Below, one piece after another: positions 35,307 through 43,087 of a stretch of 64,000 nucleotides of DNA. Every line of letters starts with the position of its first letter. Position 1 is the first letter of the stretch. The notes under the pieces were generated by a model. That model had not been told where the DNA came from and ran no database searches. It saw only the letters and a program-made list of their open reading frames with translations. The stretch is from NCBI RefSeq assembly GCF_002794255.1, contig NZ_PGGW01000019.1:2501-66500 (forward strand), written 5' to 3'. The stretch is from Streptomyces carminius. Its GTDB lineage: Bacteria; Actinomycetota; Actinomycetes; Streptomycetales; Streptomycetaceae. A program made the position numbers and the translations under genes.

Positions 35307-36905
35307 TCAGGCCAGCGCGACGAGGTCCGCGTACTCCTCGCCCCACAGGTCCTCCACCCCGTCCGGCAGCAGGATGATCCGCTCCGGCTGGAGCGCGTCC
35401 ACCGCGCCCTCGTCGTGCGTGACCAGCACCACCGCGCCCGTGAAGGTGCGCAGGGCGCCCAGGATCTCCTCACGGCTGGCGGGGTCGAGGTTGTTGGTCG
35501 GCTCGTCCAGGAGCAGCACGTTGGCCGAGGAGACCACCAGCGTGGCCAGCGCCAGCCGGGTCTTCTCGCCGCCGGAGAGCACCCGCGCGGGCTTGTCCAC
35601 GTCGTCGCCGGAGAACAGGAACGATCCCAGCGTCTTGCGGACCTCGACCAGATCCAGGTCGGGGGCGGCGGAACGCATGTTCTCCAGGACCGTGCGGTCC
35701 GGGTCGAGCGTCTCGTGCTCCTGCGCGTAGTAGCCCAGCTTCAGCCCGTGCCCGGGGACGACCCGGCCGGTGTCGGGCTTCTCCACTCCGGCCAGCAGCC
35801 GCAGCAGGGTCGTCTTGCCCGCGCCGTTGAGGCCGAGGATGACCACCCGGGAGCCCTTGTCGATGGCGAGCGAGAGATCGGTGAAGATCTCCAGCGAGCC
35901 GTAGGACTTGGACAGTTCCTCCGCCATCAGCGGGGTCTTGCCGCAGGGGGCGGGGTCGGGGAAGCGCAGCCTGGCGACCTTGTCGGCCTGCCGCTCCCCC
36001 TCCAGCCCGGCCAGCAGTCGCTCGGCACGGCGGGCCATGTTCTGCGCGGCCACCGTCTTGGTGGCCTTGGCGCGCATCTTGTCGGCCTGGGCGTTGAGCG
36101 CGGCGGCCTTCTTCTCCGCGTTGGCCCGCTCGCGCCTGCGCCGCTTCTCGTCCGCCTCGCGCTGGGTCAGGTACTGCTTCCAGCCCATGTTGTAGATGTC
36201 GATGTGGGAGCGGTTGGCGTCGAGGTAGAAGACCTTGTTGACGACCGTCTCCACGAGGTCGACGTCGTGGGAGATGACCACGAAGCCGCCGCGGTAGGTC
36301 TTGAGGAAGTCGCGCAGCCAGGCGATCGAGTCGGCGTCGAGGTGGTTGGTCGGCTCGTCCAGCAGGAGGGTGTCGGCGTCCGAGAAGAGGATGCGGGCCA
36401 GCTCCACCCTGCGCCGCTGACCGCCGGAGAGGGTGTGCAGGGGCTGGCCGAGCACCCGGTCGGGCAGCCCGAGGCTGGCGGCGATGGTGGCGGCCTCGGC
36501 CTCGGCGGCGTAGCCGCCCCTGGTGAGGAACTCCGTCTCCAGCCGCTCGTACTTCTTCATCGCCTTCTCGCGGGTGGCACCGCGGCCGTTGGCCATCCGG
36601 TCCTCGTTCTCCCGCATCCCGCGCAGCACGGTGTCCAGACCGCGGGCGGAGAGGATGCGGTCCCGGGCGAGCGCGTCGAGATCACCGGTTCGGGGGTCCT
36701 GGGGCAGGTAGCCGACCTCGCCGGTGCGGGTGATGGTCCCGCCGGCGGGGGCGCCCTCACCGGCCAGACAGCGGGTGAGGGTCGTCTTGCCTGCTCCGTT
36801 GCGGCCGACCAGGCCGATGCGGTCTCCCCGGGCGACACGGAAGGAGGCGGACTCGATGAGGACCCGGGCGCCGGCGCGCAGCTCTACTCCGGTGGCGGTG
36901 ATCAC
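35307..36905 (-). CDS. ABC-F family ATPase
   Basis: A 532-residue protein with two ABC domains and no membrane segment, the ABC-F layout acting at the ribosome. Domain 1: Walker A GRNGAGKTT (~35), signature LSGGQRRR, Walker B LLLDEPTNHLD. Linker of basic/coiled residues ('READEKRRRRERANAEKKAAALNAQADKMRAKA', ~240-280), domain 2: GLNGAGKTT, LSGGEKTRLALA, LLLDEPTNNLD. It could be a translation factor like EttA or an antibiotic-protection protein; sequence alone cannot tell. GTG 36905 follows GGAGAG. A short upstream ORF may regulate it. Confidence 0.9.
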   Translation of the reverse strand: MITATGVELRAGARVLIESASFRVARGDRIGLVGRNGAGKTTLTRCLAGEGAPAGGTITRTGEVGYLPQDPRTGDLDALARDRILSARGLDTVLRGMRENEDRMANGRGATREKAMKKYERLETEFLTRGGYAAEAEAATIAASLGLPDRVLGQPLHTLSGGQRRRVELARILFSDADTLLLDEPTNHLDADSIAWLRDFLKTYRGGFVVISHDVDLVETVVNKVFYLDANRSHIDIYNMGWKQYLTQREADEKRRRRERANAEKKAAALNAQADKMRAKATKTVAAQNMARRAERLLAGLEGERQADKVARLRFPDPAPCGKTPLMAEELSKSYGSLEIFTDLSLAIDKGSRVVILGLNGAGKTTLLRLLAGVEKPDTGRVVPGHGLKLGYYAQEHETLDPDRTVLENMRSAAPDLDLVEVRKTLGSFLFSGDDVDKPARVLSGGEKTRLALATLVVSSANVLLLDEPTNNLDPASREEILGALRTFTGAVVLVTHDEGAVDALQPERIILLPDGVEDLWGEEYADLVALA

Positions 36906-36975
36906 GGAAACTCTCCAGGGCAGGGTGGACGCGCGTACGTCATGGTCAGGGACTTCTCGGGACGGGCGTACGCCG

Positions 36976-36999
36976 CTAGTGCACGAGGAGGATCGCCAT
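36976..36999 (-). CDS. Candidate 7-residue leader peptide upstream of the ABC-F gene
   Basis: On the minus strand, ATG at 36999 opens a seven-codon ORF, MAILLVH, ending with TAG, about 70 bases before the ABC-F start. A small hairpin (CCGCC/GGCGG around 37001-37018) lies next to its start. Short leader ORFs often control ABC-F and ribosome-protection genes by attenuation. Evidence is position only; no good ribosome site precedes the ATG. Confidence 0.35.
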   Translation of the reverse strand: MAILLVH

Positions 37000-37122
37000 G
37001 CCGCCAGTCTAACGGCGGCACGCAACCCGGTTTCCGCGCCGGGCACGGCCCGGGCCGTGACACACCGCACGGGCGCCGGCTCCCGGCACCGTCGGCCGGC
37101 CGGGAGAGGACCGCGGGTGCCG

Positions 37123-38625
37123 TCACCTCTCGCCGGTGTGGACCTGGAACGCCGCGCGGCGCACCGCCTTGGCAAGCGCGGGGTCGGGATGGGCGGCGGC
37201 GAGCGCGACCAGCACCTGGACCGTACGCGGGTGGCCGGTGGCCCTGACCTCCTCCAGCAGCGCGGGGACGCTGCCCTGCACGGCGGAGCCCAGATGTTCC
37301 ACCAGCAGGTGTCCCTCACCGTGGTCGGCGACGGCCGCGGCGGTGTCCACCCACAGCCAGGTGGCCTCCTCACGGGTCAGCACCCCCGGGGCCCCGCTCC
37401 CCGGCTCCCCGGGATCGGCACCCTCGTGCTCGGCGAGCCAGAGCAGGGCGTAGGGGCGCAGGGTGGGCTCGGCGGACGCCGCCCGGACGGCGGGTTCGGC
37501 GGGAGCGCCGACGACCCGGAGCGCGTCGAAGGCCAGCCCGCGTATGAGGGCGTCCTCCCCGCGGGCGGCGTCCAGCAGTTCGGCGACGGCCGGGCCGGTG
37601 GTACGGGCGGCGAGCCAGGCCCGGTACTCGGCACGGGCCTCCCCCGGCGAGAGCCGGGCGCAGCCGCGCAGCATGTCCTCGGCCGGGTGCTCTATGTTCC
37701 CGGCGGGGCTCTGGGCGGCCACGCAGATCTGCTCCAGCTTCACCCACACCGCCCAGTTGCCCAGCGGGGTGAGCACCGCCTGCCCGGGGCGCCCCTCGGC
37801 GTCCGCCGCGCAGCGGGTGAGGGCGCCGACCGAGGCGAGACCGTCGAGCGCCCAGTCGAGCAGCGCGGGCAGGTCCAGATCGGCGTCCACGGCGGCGGTG
37901 TCGGCGGCGGTGTCGGCGGCGGCGGTGTCGGCGGCGGCGGCGGTGTCCGGGGATGCGTCACCGCGCTCCGCGAAGTCCCTTCCGCGCTCCGCGAAGTCCC
38001 TTCCGCGCTCCGCGAAGTCCCTTCCGCGCTCCGCGAAGTCCCTTCCGCGCTCCGCGCGGAGTTCCGCGATCCGCTGCCGCAGCAGGTCCAGCAGGGCCGG
38101 CACGGTCACCGGTCCCGAGGACAGATGCATCACGGACAGGAACTGCGGAGCGGCCACCACGACCTCGCCGACCGCCGCCGGACCGACGTCGGCGGGCGCC
38201 GGGTGGGCGAGCGACCAGGCGTCGAAGAGGGCCACCCAGCCGCGCAGCACGGCGGAGTCGTCCCGGTCCCAGGCCCGCAGCCGCCAGCCGGGCAGGGCGG
38301 TGTCGCCGTGCAGTTCGATGAGGCCCGCCAGCCGGGCGCGGTCCCACTGGACGGACACCTGCTCCACCGGTATCCGCAGGTCCGCGGCGGCCCGCTCGGC
38401 CGCCGTCACCGGCGACAGCCCGGTGCGCTCCGCCCAGCGGGCCAGGCGTACGGCGTCACCGAGGCAGGCCCGCGCCTGCCGGGCCAGCTGGTCGCGGGGA
38501 GGCACCCCCGCCGGGGGCCGGGGTGCGCTCCGCCGGCGGCGCGCACCCTCTGATCGGTGCGCGGCGGCGAGAGGCTGACGGGGGACAAGGCGCAGCCGGG
38601 TGTCTCGCGGGATACGGGACGTCAC
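37123..38625 (-). CDS. Hypothetical HEAT-like/alpha-helical protein with heptad repeat
   Basis: A 500-residue protein not assigned to a known family. The N-terminal third ('ARQARACLGDAVRLARWAERTGLSPVTA', 'VSVQWDRARLAGLIELHGDTALPGWRLRAW') looks like a winged-helix module. A middle block carries four to five copies of AERGRDF and an Asp/Thr/Ala-rich run (~205-245). The C-terminal part is alpha-helical, with alanine-rich repeats resembling HEAT units ('ALIRGLAFDALRVVGAPAEPAVRAASAEPTLRPYALLWLAEHE'). GTG 38625 is chosen; ATG 38682 is also in frame. Function unknown. Confidence 0.7.
   Translation of the reverse strand: MTSRIPRDTRLRLVPRQPLAAAHRSEGARRRRSAPRPPAGVPPRDQLARQARACLGDAVRLARWAERTGLSPVTAAERAAADLRIPVEQVSVQWDRARLAGLIELHGDTALPGWRLRAWDRDDSAVLRGWVALFDAWSLAHPAPADVGPAAVGEVVVAAPQFLSVMHLSSGPVTVPALLDLLRQRIAELRAERGRDFAERGRDFAERGRDFAERGRDFAERGDASPDTAAAADTAAADTAADTAAVDADLDLPALLDWALDGLASVGALTRCAADAEGRPGQAVLTPLGNWAVWVKLEQICVAAQSPAGNIEHPAEDMLRGCARLSPGEARAEYRAWLAARTTGPAVAELLDAARGEDALIRGLAFDALRVVGAPAEPAVRAASAEPTLRPYALLWLAEHEGADPGEPGSGAPGVLTREEATWLWVDTAAAVADHGEGHLLVEHLGSAVQGSVPALLEEVRATGHPRTVQVLVALAAAHPDPALAKAVRRAAFQVHTGER
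37961..38056 (-). repeat. 21-bp tandem repeat encoding AERGRDF
   Basis: Four perfect 21-bp copies (starting 37961, 37982, 38003 and 38024) plus a 12-base partial copy, all in frame in the hypothetical gene. Identity at the DNA level points to recent slippage. Confidence 0.92.
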
Positions 38626-38686
38626 GGGAGCAGTGTTGTTGATGACGGCCCGAAAGCCCAAACGCCCGTGTAACGGCCTCATATGA

Positions 38687-38709
38687 GCACCCCGCGCCCG
38701 CGGGGGTGC
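38687..38709 (-). terminator. Hairpin terminator after the alpha/beta hydrolase gene
   Basis: GCACCCCGCG / CGGGGGTGC stem (38687-38709) begins a few bases past the hydrolase stop. Confidence 0.65.
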
Positions 38710-38715
38710 GAAGGG

Positions 38716-39849
38716 CTACAGCAGCGGTGTCAGGAAGCGGCGCAGCGCTTCCTCGTAGCCCTCCGGACCGGCGTTCCACATGGCCGCGTGCGGAGCCTGC
38801 CGGACGGCGTGGAGCGACACCAGACCGGGACACCGTTCGGCCATCTCCCGGGAGAGGCCCCAGGGGGCGATGTCGTCGTCGGGACCGTGCAGGAGCAGAG
38901 TGGGAACTCCCGGGTCCGCCGGACGGGGCAGCTCGCCGGAGGACTCCGGACGCGCACGGGCGCGGCCCTGGGCGGCCCGTACCGCCAGCGGCAGTAGCGG
39001 ACGGGGGACCCGGCGGCTGCCGGCCAGGGCCCGCAGGGTCGCCCGCCAGTCGAGCACGGGCGAGTCCAGCACCAGCCCTCCGATCCGGTCCCGCAGCGGG
39101 GAGTACTCGGCGGTGCGCAGCGCCATGGTGGCTCCCGTGGACCAGCCGTACAGCACGACGCTGCGGGCGCCGTGGTCCAGGGCGTGGCGGACCGCCGAGT
39201 CCAGATCCCGCCACTCGGCGCCGCCCAGGTGCCCGGTCCCGTCGGACAGCCGGGGCGCCCCGGGATCGCCGCGGTAGGCGGGGACGAGCACCGGGAGGTC
39301 CATGGCGTGCAGGAACGGCAGCAGGTTCATGGCGTGCTCGCGGGTGGTGCCCAGCCCGTGCACGGCGACCACCCACACGTCGCGGAGGGCCGGCAGGTAC
39401 CAGGCCGGCAGCGCGCCGAGCTCGCCGGGCAGGGTCACGTCCGTGTACTCCAGACCGAGGGCGCCGCGCGGGTCGCCGAAGTGCAGCTGCGGGGACAGCC
39501 GTACCCGGTCGCCGGGGGCGAGCAGGCCGCGGTCGACCCGCTCCAGACGCCGTACGACGGTGTCCGGGGCGGAGGGCACGTCCAGCACGGCACCGACGAC
39601 CGCGTGCCGGCCGGGACCGGTGAGTGCGTAGGTGCCGGGCCACCGGGAGGCGAGCGAGCGGGTCAGGGTGATCTGTCCCGCGGCGGTGGCGTGGACCGTC
39701 AGCGGCGGTCCCTCGAAACCGGCGGGCCGCGCACGGCCGCCGGGCGGCTTCAGGGCGACGTCGGCCGCGTACCGCCCGGCCACGACCGCGGCCGCGCCGG
39801 CACCCAGCATCGTGGTGGCGGCCACGGCCGCCGTTCTGCGCAGGCTCAT
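38716..39849 (-). CDS. Alpha/beta hydrolase with N-terminal membrane anchor
   Basis: A 377-residue protein with an N-terminal hydrophobic segment (AAVAATTMLGAGAAAVVAGRY). The hydrolase core shows 'VVAVHGLGTTREHAMNLLPFL' (oxyanion), the nucleophile elbow 'VVLYGWSTGATMALRTAEY', the acid 'LLLHGPDDDIAPW' and the base histidine 'AVRQAPHAAMWN'. Substrate unknown. ATG 39849 overlaps the aldolase stop by one base (TGATG), so the two are translationally coupled. Confidence 0.86.
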   Translation of the reverse strand: MSLRRTAAVAATTMLGAGAAAVVAGRYAADVALKPPGGRARPAGFEGPPLTVHATAAGQITLTRSLASRWPGTYALTGPGRHAVVGAVLDVPSAPDTVVRRLERVDRGLLAPGDRVRLSPQLHFGDPRGALGLEYTDVTLPGELGALPAWYLPALRDVWVVAVHGLGTTREHAMNLLPFLHAMDLPVLVPAYRGDPGAPRLSDGTGHLGGAEWRDLDSAVRHALDHGARSVVLYGWSTGATMALRTAEYSPLRDRIGGLVLDSPVLDWRATLRALAGSRRVPRPLLPLAVRAAQGRARARPESSGELPRPADPGVPTLLLHGPDDDIAPWGLSREMAERCPGLVSLHAVRQAPHAAMWNAGPEGYEEALRRFLTPLL

Positions 39850-40682
39850 CACGTCCAGGATGACGGTGTCACGCCACCGGGGCCAGTGGGCCGGGTCCGG
39901 CGAGTGGGCGGGCCGGGTACTCCGGGGTCCTCCGCCGCCTCCTCCGCCGCGGTCTCCGTGATGGTCTCCGCCGCGGTCTCCGTGATGGCCTCCGCGGTGG
40001 TGGCCTCCGCCGCCCGGGCCCGCTGCCCGTAGCCGCGCAGCTTCTCCGCGACCCGGTCCAGCTCCCCGGACGGCAGCAGCGCGGGCGTACGGCCGGGCAC
40101 GGCGGCGGCGGCGAGCCAGACGCGGCACATCCACTCCAGCTGGGCGGTGTCGTCGTACGCCCGGCCGAGGCTGCCGCCGTACACGAGCGTGCCGTGGTTG
40201 CGCAGCAGACAGCCGCTGCGGTCGCGCAGCGCCGCCAGGGCGTGGGCGGCCAGTTCCTCGCTGCCGTAGGTGGCGTACGGGGCGACCCGTACCGGGCCGC
40301 CCAGAGCCGCGGCCATGTAGTGGACCGCCGGAAGTTCGTCGACGAGGGTGGAGACGGCGGTGGCGTGCACGGCGTGGGTGTGTACGATCGCCGCCGCGCC
40401 GGTGGCCCGGTAGACCGCCAGATGCATCGGCAGCTCGCTGGTGGGGACCGTCCGGCCGGCCACCTGCCGCCCGTCCAGACCGACGGCGCACAGGTCGTCC
40501 GGCCCGAGCTCGTCGTAGGGGACGCCGCTGGGAGTGACCAGCACGGTGTCACCGACCCGTACCGAGACGTTTCCGGAGGTGCCCACGACCAGCCCGTCCG
40601 TCACCGTACGGCGGGCCGTGGCCACCAGTTCACGCCAGGCCCGGGCCCACTCCGGGGGCCGGTCCCGAGTGCTCCGCCGCAT
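39849..40682 (-). CDS. Class II aldolase/adducin-family protein
   Basis: A 277-residue protein. 'LVVGTSGNVSVRVGDTVLVTPSGVPYDELGPDDLC' with the phosphate-binding GNVS, then metal histidines in 'AIVHTHAVHATAVS' (H-x-H) and 'LLRNHGTLVYG' (H). These fit zinc-dependent aldolases such as L-fuculose phosphate aldolase and related decarboxylases; substrate unknown. The C-terminal ~60 residues are an Ala/Glu/Thr-rich repeat tail (AEAITETAAETITETAAEE) and are probably disordered. ATG 40682 with GGAGG 8 bases upstream. Confidence 0.87.
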   Translation of the reverse strand: MRRSTRDRPPEWARAWRELVATARRTVTDGLVVGTSGNVSVRVGDTVLVTPSGVPYDELGPDDLCAVGLDGRQVAGRTVPTSELPMHLAVYRATGAAAIVHTHAVHATAVSTLVDELPAVHYMAAALGGPVRVAPYATYGSEELAAHALAALRDRSGCLLRNHGTLVYGGSLGRAYDDTAQLEWMCRVWLAAAAVPGRTPALLPSGELDRVAEKLRGYGQRARAAEATTAEAITETAAETITETAAEEAAEDPGVPGPPTRRTRPTGPGGVTPSSWT

Positions 40683-40829
40683 GCGTGCCACCTCCGGCGG
40701 AGCACTGTAGCGCCGCGGCGCATTCGGAGGGCGCGAACCGGACGGCGAGGGCCGGGGAGCGCACTCCGCGCACAACCGCGCACCACCCTGCGTACACAGC
40801 TCCCGGGAGATACTCCGATGCCGTCCTCA

Positions 40830-40866
40830 GTTCACCTAGCGTTCACCCTGAAACCCTACGTTCACC
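40830..40866 (+). promoter_or_regulatory. PHO box-like repeats upstream of the phosphate transporter gene
   Basis: GTTCACC occurs at 40830, 40841 (11-base spacing) and 40860, with a degenerate unit between. This is the direct-repeat pattern recognised by PhoP in streptomycetes. It lies ~40-75 bases upstream of the Pit-type start codon, a position consistent with control by phosphate. Whether PhoP activates or represses cannot be read from sequence. Confidence 0.7.
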
Positions 40867-40903
40867 GCGTATCCGCCTCCCCTTCGACTGATTGCCTGGG
40901 TGA

Positions 40904-42133
40904 ATGGAAAACATCACGCTTCTCATCGGGATCGTGATCGTCACAGCCTTGGTGTTCGACTTCACCAACGGCTTCCACGACACGGCCAACGCCATGGCCA
41001 CCACCATTTCCACCGGGGCACTCAAGCCCAAGACGGCGGTGGCGATGTCGGCGGTCCTCAACCTCGTCGGCGCCTTCATATCCGTCGAGGTCGCGGCCAC
41101 CATCTCCAAAGGGCTCATCAACGAGGACGCCGGCGTGGATCCCGCGGTGGTGCTCGCGGGGCTGGTCGGAGCGATCATCTGGAACCTGCTGACCTGGCTG
41201 GCCGGTCTCCCCTCCAGTTCCTCGCACGCCCTCATGGGCGGTCTGATCGGCGCGACCATCGCCTCCGTCGGCATCGGCGCCGTCTCCATGGGCGCGGTCT
41301 TCTCGAAGGTCCTGCTCCCGGCCGTCGTCGCCCCGCTGGTCGCCGGCATCGCGGCGATGCTCGCCACCAGGCTGACCTACCGGATCAGCCGCGGCACCGA
41401 GGAGAAGGACGTCGCCAAGGGCTACCGCGGCGGGCAGATCGCCTCGGCCGCCCTGGTCTCCCTCGCCCACGGCACCAACGACGCGCAGAAGACGATGGGC
41501 GTCATCACCCTCGCCCTGATCTCCGGCGGGGTGCTGGGCGCCGACGCCGACCCGCCGCTGTGGGTCATCGCCTCCGCGGGCATCGCCATCGCGCTGGGCA
41601 CCTACCTGGGCGGCTGGCGGATCATCCGCACCATGGGCAAGGGCCTCACCGACATCCGGCCGGCCCAGGGCTTCTCCGCCCAGACCAGTTCCGCCGTCAC
41701 CATCCTGGCCTCCTCCCACCTGGGCTTCGCGCTCTCCACCACCCAGGTCTGCTCCGGCTCCATCATGGGCTCCGGCCTGGGCCGCAAGGGCGGCGTGGTG
41801 CGGTGGAGCACCGCGGGCCGCATGTTCGCCGCCTGGGGGCTGACCCTCCCGGCCGCCGGCCTGGTGGCCGCGGGCGCCGCGTTCCTGACGACCCGCGGCG
41901 ACTGGGGCGTCACCGCCGTCATGGTTCTCACCGTGGCGGCCTGCGTGGCGATCTGGATCGCCTCGCGCCGGGAGCCGGTGAACCACACCAACGTCAACGA
42001 CGTCGAGACGGACACCGCCGGAGAGCCGGACGTGCTCACCACGGCCGCGCAGGCCGTCTCCCCGCCCCCGGTGGGCGCCGAGGAGACCGAGCGGACGGAG
42101 CACGCGGAGAAGGCCTCCGCTCCCGCCTCCTGA
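40904..42133 (+). CDS. Low-affinity inorganic phosphate transporter (Pit family)
   Basis: A 409-residue membrane protein with about ten helices. The PiT signature is present in both halves: 'VFDFTNGFHDTANAMATTISTGAL' and 'AALVSLAHGTNDAQKTMGVITLAL', with 'LAGLPSSSSHALMGGLIG' and 'ILASSHLGFALSTTQVCSGSIMG'. It imports metal-phosphate, driven by protons. ATG 40904, downstream of a PHO box. The C-terminal ~50 residues are acidic and hydrophilic. It is followed by a small membrane gene. Confidence 0.94.
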   Translation: MENITLLIGIVIVTALVFDFTNGFHDTANAMATTISTGALKPKTAVAMSAVLNLVGAFISVEVAATISKGLINEDAGVDPAVVLAGLVGAIIWNLLTWLAGLPSSSSHALMGGLIGATIASVGIGAVSMGAVFSKVLLPAVVAPLVAGIAAMLATRLTYRISRGTEEKDVAKGYRGGQIASAALVSLAHGTNDAQKTMGVITLALISGGVLGADADPPLWVIASAGIAIALGTYLGGWRIIRTMGKGLTDIRPAQGFSAQTSSAVTILASSHLGFALSTTQVCSGSIMGSGLGRKGGVVRWSTAGRMFAAWGLTLPAAGLVAAGAAFLTTRGDWGVTAVMVLTVAACVAIWIASRREPVNHTNVNDVETDTAGEPDVLTTAAQAVSPPPVGAEETERTEHAEKASAPAS

Positions 42134-42161
42134 GCGTCCCGCAGCCCCTCTCAGCCCCCGC

Positions 42162-42205
42162 GGGCCCTGTTCATGAGCCCCTCATAGACCTCATGAACAG
42201 GGCCC
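42162..42205 (+). terminator. Hairpin terminator after the phosphate transporter gene
   Basis: A perfect 16-bp inverted repeat (42162-42177 with 42190-42205), 28 bases past the stop. It leaves downstream expression of the small partner gene dependent on read-through or another promoter. Confidence 0.75.
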
Positions 42206-42231
42206 CGCAGAGAAGGAAACCCCACTCGTGA

Positions 42232-42380
42232 CTCCGCTCCCCCGCCTGAAGGAGGGGGGCTTCCAACCCGAAGGTCGCGGTCCAGCCCGAACCGATCCCT
42301 TTCGGGACGAACGAAAAGTTATCAGATATCAGGGAAGCGATTCCCCCACCGGCTGAAGCCGGTGATCCCCTCGCTAGGAG
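42232..42380. mobile_element. Possible IS200/IS605-type end pair or MITE relic
   Basis: Two hairpins with identical TGAA loops lie ~110 bases apart: GCTCCCCCGCC-TGAA-GGAGGGGGGC (42236-42260) and CACCGGC-TGAA-GCCGGTG (42347-42364). Subterminal hairpins like 'cctgaagg...gggcttc' and a 'ccggctgaagccgg' element are typical of IS200/IS605 ends in actinomycetes. No transposase or tnpB remains, and the sequence between is AT-richer than its surroundings (e.g. AAAAGTTATCAGATATCAG). It separates the transporter gene and its small partner. Confidence 0.35.
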
Positions 42381-42384
42381 ACTG

Positions 42385-42600
42385 ATGGACATCCACTGGG
42401 CCGCACTCGGCCAGGTCTTCGTGGTCAGCCTCGTGATGACGATCGGCCTGGTGGCCGTCTTCACCCTCGGCATCGTCGGCAACCGCGCCAACCAGCGGGC
42501 GGAGGGCGGCACCGCCCTCCTCGCCCGCACCGGCGCCTGGGCCAGCTACGCCCTGTGCGCGGCCGCCGTGGCGTACGGCATCTACATCATCGCCTCCTGA
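42385..42600 (+). CDS. Small two-span membrane protein, phosphate-transporter partner
   Basis: A 71-residue protein, MDIHWAALGQVFVVSLVMTIG..., with two hydrophobic helices (~residues 8-30 and ~49-70). AGGAG lies 6 bases upstream of the ATG. Its constant place after Pit genes in streptomycetes suggests a functional link, but its role is unknown. A 16-base palindrome at 42607-42622 may end transcription. Confidence 0.75.
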   Translation: MDIHWAALGQVFVVSLVMTIGLVAVFTLGIVGNRANQRAEGGTALLARTGAWASYALCAAAVAYGIYIIAS

Positions 42601-42774
42601 ATCCACCTCTCCCGTCGGCCGACGGGACCGGGACCGGCCGGCGGGACCGGCCGGCGGGAGAGGTGGCGCCTTTCGGCGCCGGGCACTGTCCGCCCGGCGC
42701 CTTCCGGCGTTCGAGGGCGCGCAACCGCTGTGCGCTTGCGCACAGCGCGCCGTCGCAGGTCATCGCCGAGTTGA

Positions 42775-42968
42775 CGCGTCCGGTCGGCCGTGGTGGACTG
42801 CCCGTTGCCAAACGGCGGCAGGAGAGGAAGCCGGTGCGAATCCGGCGCGGTCCCGCCACTGTCACCGGGGAGCGCTCCCCCACTCGGCGTCACGGCCCGC
42901 ACATCGGGCTGGAAGACCGGGGGCAGCGCCGATCCGGGAGCCAGGAGACTCTCACCGCCGGTCACGTC
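42775..42968 (+). promoter_or_regulatory. Cobalamin riboswitch
   Basis: The conserved B12 core is visible: 'GCCGGTGCGAATCCGGCGCG' (~42829-42848) followed by 'GTCCCGCCACTGT', with GGAGAGGAAG just before and 'GAGCCAGGAGAC' at the 3' part. The AACGGCGGCAGGAG element fits the upstream arm. Boundaries are approximate. Adenosylcobalamin binding is expected to reduce expression of the cobalamin operon that follows. The palindrome CGCTGTGCGCTTGCGCACAGCG (42726-42747) lies just upstream. Confidence 0.9.
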
Positions 42969-43087
42969 GAGCCAGGGCGCGGACCCTGAGTGAGGACATA
43001 CCGCCATGCCGGGCACCCTGCCTTCCCCGTTGCCGCCCCCGCTCCGCACCACCGGCACCGTACGAGGTGTGACGGCCGGCTGACGCG

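Noticed and set aside
37961..38056. CRISPR-like repeats
   Set aside because: Units are contiguous, without spacers, and keep the reading frame of a protein gene.
43006..43083. A 25-codon ORF between the riboswitch and cbiB
   Set aside because: Pro/Thr/Leu-rich product without features and without a convincing ribosome site. It could be a leader but cannot be supported.
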